From assembly GCF_001310225.1 (NCBI RefSeq), contig NZ_CP012898.1:1674001-1738000 (forward strand): a stretch of DNA of 64,000 nt, read 5' to 3'. This document shows, piece after piece, positions 60,698 through 64,000 of the stretch (the first letter of the stretch is position 1; every line of letters begins with the position of its first letter). The notes beneath the pieces are model-generated. The model had not been told where the DNA came from, ran no database searches, and worked only from the letters and a program-made list of their open reading frames with translations. Made by a program: the position numbers and the translations under genes. This stretch comes from Pseudalgibacter alginicilyticus (GTDB taxonomy: Bacteria > Bacteroidota > Bacteroidia > Flavobacteriales > Flavobacteriaceae).

Positions 60698-61498
60698 TCA
60701 CTCAACTTCCCCTATTTGTTCAATTTCACTCTTTTCATTAAAACCAATTACATCCTTATATATAAAATATGGTGGTAAATAAATGATTGAAAAAGTAAAT
60801 AGCATTCCTACTCCACAAAGAATTATCCCAAAAAAACCAATAATCCCAGTTATAATCATCAATCCAAAAACAATCATCCATTTTCTTGTCCCTAAATTAA
60901 ACCCCAAACTAAAAATCTCAGTACTTTCTAATTCTGGATTAAATGCAAAAAGCACTACAAATAAGGTAGAATATACACTAAAAATAATTGCAATCACCCC
61001 TCCTAAAATAGAAGCTGTTTCTGGTCCTAAAAATTTTTCAAAAGCAAAATTTATCAATGATACTAAAAATGATAATGCCGCAATCGTTAATATTTTGCCT
61101 GAATATTGCCCTTTAAAATAATAAAAAAGGTCCATCCCGCTAAACGGTTCATTAAAATCAATTTTCTTAATAATTCTATAAAAACCAGCTATTAAAGTTG
61201 TGCTTAAAAAACTCAACACAAAAGTTAGTCCTAAAATCTGATACCTAAAACTATCAGTCTGCATCATTAAATTACTAACCTCATTAGGGTCATAATTACC
61301 ATTTTGCATTTGCTCAGTAAGAGCCGTATACATAGGCATATAAATTACTACAAAAATAGGAATAGCCACAACAAAAATACAAAGCATTAGCAAAAAGCCT
61401 TGTAACCATGTTTTTTTAAAAAGCTCGAAAGTTCTACTTAAAATATCTCCAAAATCTAATGCTTTAGCATTATTTATTTTTTCAAGTAAAGTAGTCAT
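60698..61498 (-). CDS. Multi-pass membrane protein of unknown function
   Basis: From ATG 61498 (MTTLLEKINNAKALDFGDIL) the 266-residue protein has about six membrane helices and a soluble N-terminus, ending in an acidic tail IEQIGEVE. The pattern RTFELFKKTWLQGFLLMLCIF recalls DUF-type membrane proteins common in Bacteroidetes, but no named function is recognised. Starts at 61507 or 61564 are possible. It lies between topA and miaB. Confidence 0.65.
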   Translation of the reverse strand: MTTLLEKINNAKALDFGDILSRTFELFKKTWLQGFLLMLCIFVVAIPIFVVIYMPMYTALTEQMQNGNYDPNEVSNLMMQTDSFRYQILGLTFVLSFLSTTLIAGFYRIIKKIDFNEPFSGMDLFYYFKGQYSGKILTIAALSFLVSLINFAFEKFLGPETASILGGVIAIIFSVYSTLFVVLFAFNPELESTEIFSLGFNLGTRKWMIVFGLMIITGIIGFFGIILCGVGMLFTFSIIYLPPYFIYKDVIGFNEKSEIEQIGEVE

Positions 61499-61593
61499 AA
61501 TATCCATATATTCCGTTTTGTATAGTAATAAAACCCAAAGTAAACACTTCCTAAAACATTTCACAAATTTAATACTTTTTTAAATATGACACT

Positions 61594-61625
61594 TTGTCAC
61601 AAACAGTAAATAAATTGTATCTTTG
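61594..61625 (+). promoter_or_regulatory. miaB promoter
   Basis: A -33 TTG (61594-61596), 21 bp of spacer and TATCTTTG (61618-61625) fit the Bacteroidetes consensus exactly. The miaB ATG is at 61736, which leaves a leader of about 100 nt. Confidence 0.75.
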
Positions 61626-61735
61626 CATGCTTCTTGAAAAGAAACGTTATCAAATGGTAACTAATTATTTTAAGCAACAGATGTCAATCAACCCCTTATT
61701 AACAGTAAAATTGAACGGCTCATTTCTACGAAACC

Positions 61736-63184
61736 ATGGAAAAGATAATAGACGAAAATAAACAAGGAGAATCTTTGGTTCTTGAACAAAAAGAAGGTAA
61801 TCAGCGGAAACTTTTTATAGAAAGTTATGGGTGTGCTATGAATTTTAGCGATAGCGAAATTGTAGCTTCAATCCTGGCCAATCAAGGATTTAACACCACT
61901 CAAAATTTAGAAGAAGCAGATTTAGTTTTGGTAAACACTTGTTCTATTCGCGATAAAGCAGAGCAAACTGTTAGAAAACGTTTAGAAAAATACAATGCGG
62001 TCAAACGGGATCTTAACCCAAAAATGAAAGTTGGTGTTTTAGGCTGTATGGCAGAACGTCTAAAAACAAAATTTCTTGAAGAAGAAAAAATTGTAGATTT
62101 GGTTGTTGGGCCAGATGCCTACAAGGATTTGCCAAACCTATTGGCAGAAGTTGATGAGGGTAGAGATGCTATTAATGTCATACTTTCCAAAGAAGAAACT
62201 TATGGCGACATTTCCCCTGTGCGTTTAAACACAAATGGTGTTACTGCGTTTGTTTCCATAACACGGGGTTGCGACAATATGTGCACCTTTTGTGTCGTAC
62301 CTTTTACAAGAGGACGTGAACGCAGCCGCGCCCCACAAAGCATACTTGAAGAAGTAACCAATTTATGGAACAGAGGCTATAAAGAAATAACATTACTAGG
62401 ACAAAATGTAGATAGCTATTTATGGTATGGGGGCGGATTAAAAAAAGATTTTGACAAAGCCAGCGATATTCAAAAAGCAACCGCGGTTAATTTTGCTAAT
62501 TTACTGGAGCTATGTGCAAAAGCACAACCAAAAATGCGTATTCGTTTTTCAACTTCCAATCCTCAAGATTTAACCTTAGATGTGGTTAAAACTATGGCTA
62601 AATATCAAAATATTTGCAATCATATTCATTTACCTGTACAAAGTGGCAGCAATCGTATTTTAAAAGAAATGAATCGTTTGCACACTCGTGAAGAGTATAT
62701 GGAATTGATTGACAACATTCGTCGTATTCTTCCAAATTGTACTATTAGCCAAGATATGATTGTTGGCTTTCCTACGGAAACTGAAGCAGATTTTCAAGAC
62801 ACCGTATCGCTAATGAAATATGTAAAATATCATTTTGGATATATGTTTACTTATTCCGAAAGGCCTGGCACCATGGCAGAACGAAAAATGATTGATGATG
62901 TACCTGAAGAAGTAAAAAAACGACGCTTACAAGACATTGTAGATTTACAAAGAGAACATAGTGAAATTAGAACCAAGGCCTTTTTAAATAACATTGTAGA
63001 AGTTTTAATAGAAAAAGAATCTAAAAAATCTGAATTACAATGGTCTGGAAGGACTTCGCAAAATGTAGTAACTGTTTTTCCTAAAGAAAATTATAAAATT
63101 GGTGATTTTGTAAACGTACAAGTTACAGACTGTACAAGTGCTACATTAATTGGAAAAGCCATTGGGTTGAGTGAGAATAATTAA
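61736..63184 (+). CDS. miaB: tRNA-2-methylthio-N6-dimethylallyladenosine synthase
   Basis: The 482-residue radical SAM methylthiotransferase has an N-terminal MTTase domain with cysteines in [24 protein letters not shown] and GCMAERLK, the radical SAM cluster [22 protein letters not shown], and a C-terminal TRAM domain. It modifies A37 of tRNAs decoding UNN codons. Length and motifs are complete. Housekeeping gene. Confidence 0.96.
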   Translation: MEKIIDENKQGESLVLEQKEGNQRKLFIESYGCAMNFSDSEIVASILANQGFNTTQNLEEADLVLVNTCSIRDKAEQTVRKRLEKYNAVKRDLNPKMKVGVLGCMAERLKTKFLEEEKIVDLVVGPDAYKDLPNLLAEVDEGRDAINVILSKEETYGDISPVRLNTNGVTAFVSITRGCDNMCTFCVVPFTRGRERSRAPQSILEEVTNLWNRGYKEITLLGQNVDSYLWYGGGLKKDFDKASDIQKATAVNFANLLELCAKAQPKMRIRFSTSNPQDLTLDVVKTMAKYQNICNHIHLPVQSGSNRILKEMNRLHTREEYMELIDNIRRILPNCTISQDMIVGFPTETEADFQDTVSLMKYVKYHFGYMFTYSERPGTMAERKMIDDVPEEVKKRRLQDIVDLQREHSEIRTKAFLNNIVEVLIEKESKKSELQWSGRTSQNVVTVFPKENYKIGDFVNVQVTDCTSATLIGKAIGLSENN

Positions 63185-63289
63185 AAAGAAACATTTAAAT
63201 CAAGAACTAAGATTTAAACATCTGTTCTTTAGTAAATGTATTAAAATAAAATCTTGACTTTAAGTCTTGAGTTTTGAATTAAAAAAAGT

Positions 63290-64000
63290 ATGGAATCAGT
63301 TCAAGCAATAAAACAACGATTTGGAATTATAGGCAACAGTGCATCGCTTAATCGTGCTATAGAAAAAGCCATTCAAGTTGCCCCTACTGATATTTCTGTA
63401 TTAGTTACGGGAGAAAGTGGTGTTGGAAAAGAAAGTATTCCAAAAATAATACACCAATTATCGCACAGAAAACACAATAAATATATTGCTGTAAACTGTG
63501 GTGCTATTCCTGAAGGAACTATAGACAGCGAGCTATTTGGGCACGAAAAGGGAGCTTTTACAGGAGCAACACAAACCAGAGAAGGCTATTTTGAAGTAGC
63601 TGATGGCGGGACTATTTTTTTAGATGAAGTTGGCGAACTGCCTTTAACTACACAGGTACGCTTATTACGTGTTTTGGAAAACGGTGAGTTTTTAAAAGTA
63701 GGTTCTAGTAAAGTACAAAAAACAAATGTACGTATTGTAGCTGCCACAAACGTAAACATGTTTGAAGCCATCCAAAAAGAAAAATTCCGTGAAGATTTAT
63801 TTTACAGACTAAGCACTGTGGATATTAATCTACCACCACTACGTGAACGCCAAGAAGACATTCATTTATTATTTAGAAAATTTGCTAGTGATTTTGCTTT
63901 AAAATATAAAATGCCAACTATTAAATTAACAGATAATGCGGTTCAATCACTTTTAAAACATCGCTGGGGTGGAAATATTCGTCAGTTAAGAAATATTGCA
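63290..64000 (+). CDS. Sigma-54-type transcription activator, N-terminal part (runs off window)
   Basis: From ATG 63290 the frame is open to the window end with 237 residues visible. The AAA+ domain is present almost from the start, with Walker A GESGVGKE, the GAFTGA loop that touches sigma-54, Walker B GGTIFLDEVGELP and the sensor region RVLENGEFLKVGSSKVQKTNVRIVAATN. There is only a short N-terminal leader and no receiver domain, as in the PspF-like branch. The C-terminal HTH is outside the window. Confidence 0.9.
   Translation, partial: MESVQAIKQRFGIIGNSASLNRAIEKAIQVAPTDISVLVTGESGVGKESIPKIIHQLSHRKHNKYIAVNCGAIPEGTIDSELFGHEKGAFTGATQTREGYFEVADGGTIFLDEVGELPLTTQVRLLRVLENGEFLKVGSSKVQKTNVRIVAATNVNMFEAIQKEKFREDLFYRLSTVDINLPPLRERQEDIHLLFRKFASDFALKYKMPTIKLTDNAVQSLLKHRWGGNIRQLRNIA

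Overview
The window comes from an AT-rich flavobacterium (Bacteroidetes). This rests on the gldK-gldL-gldM-gldN cluster (gliding motility/type IX secretion), promoters of the TTG-N19-21-TAnnTTTG type, a CTnDOT-like conjugation gene set, and the order gldKLMN / arginase-like gene / topA / miaB. No species can be named from the sequence alone.

Positions 1 to about 41.2 kb look like a mobile island and 41.2-64 kb like ordinary chromosome. The island's right side lies next to an initiator tRNA-Met (41213-41285, minus strand). Its left end and its integrase are not in the window. From left to right it holds: (a) 1-10.85 kb, accessory cargo of VOC, SRPBCC and NTF2-like small-molecule proteins, an eight-gene operon led by an ArsR-type repressor, a Tet-family efflux pump and several regulators; (b) 10.87-13.66 kb, the ICE regulatory module with RteC, an excisionase-like protein and a DnaC-like ATPase; (c) 13.8-18.8 kb, a defence block with an XRE-ImmA/PIN-like pair, two tiny genes and a type II-short CBASS operon (CD-NTase, lone E2-like protein, patatin effector); (d) 18.9-26.5 kb, a peptidoglycan amidase and the transfer operon traE-F-G-I-J-K-M-N; (e) 26.66-31.6 kb, a very AT-rich three-gene cassette of an RloC/PrrC-like ATPase, a protein with a PD-(D/E)XK-like motif and a frameshifted third gene, placed exactly between the tra and mob modules; (f) 31.7-36.5 kb, the coupling protein, MobB relaxase, MobA, a probable oriT region, a RadC-like protein and SSB; (g) 37-41.1 kb, TetR, a thioredoxin-reductase-like protein, a small protein, a methyltransferase and HipBA.

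The chromosomal part carries the initiator tRNA with its own promoter and terminator, a small CPXCG zinc-ribbon gene, an LRR protein, a three-part RND efflux operon, an ABC-F protein, a DUF983 protein, a FAD oxidoreductase, gldN/M/L/K, an arginase-like protein whose metal-ligand motifs have decayed, topA, a membrane protein, miaB and the start of a sigma-54 activator gene.

The best candidate for an undescribed system is cassette (e). It pairs an ABC-type ATPase of the RloC/PrrC class with a nuclease-like partner I cannot match to a named defence system, in an element that already carries CBASS, XRE-ImmA/PIN and HipBA. All function calls come from reading motifs and gene order. No database search was possible.
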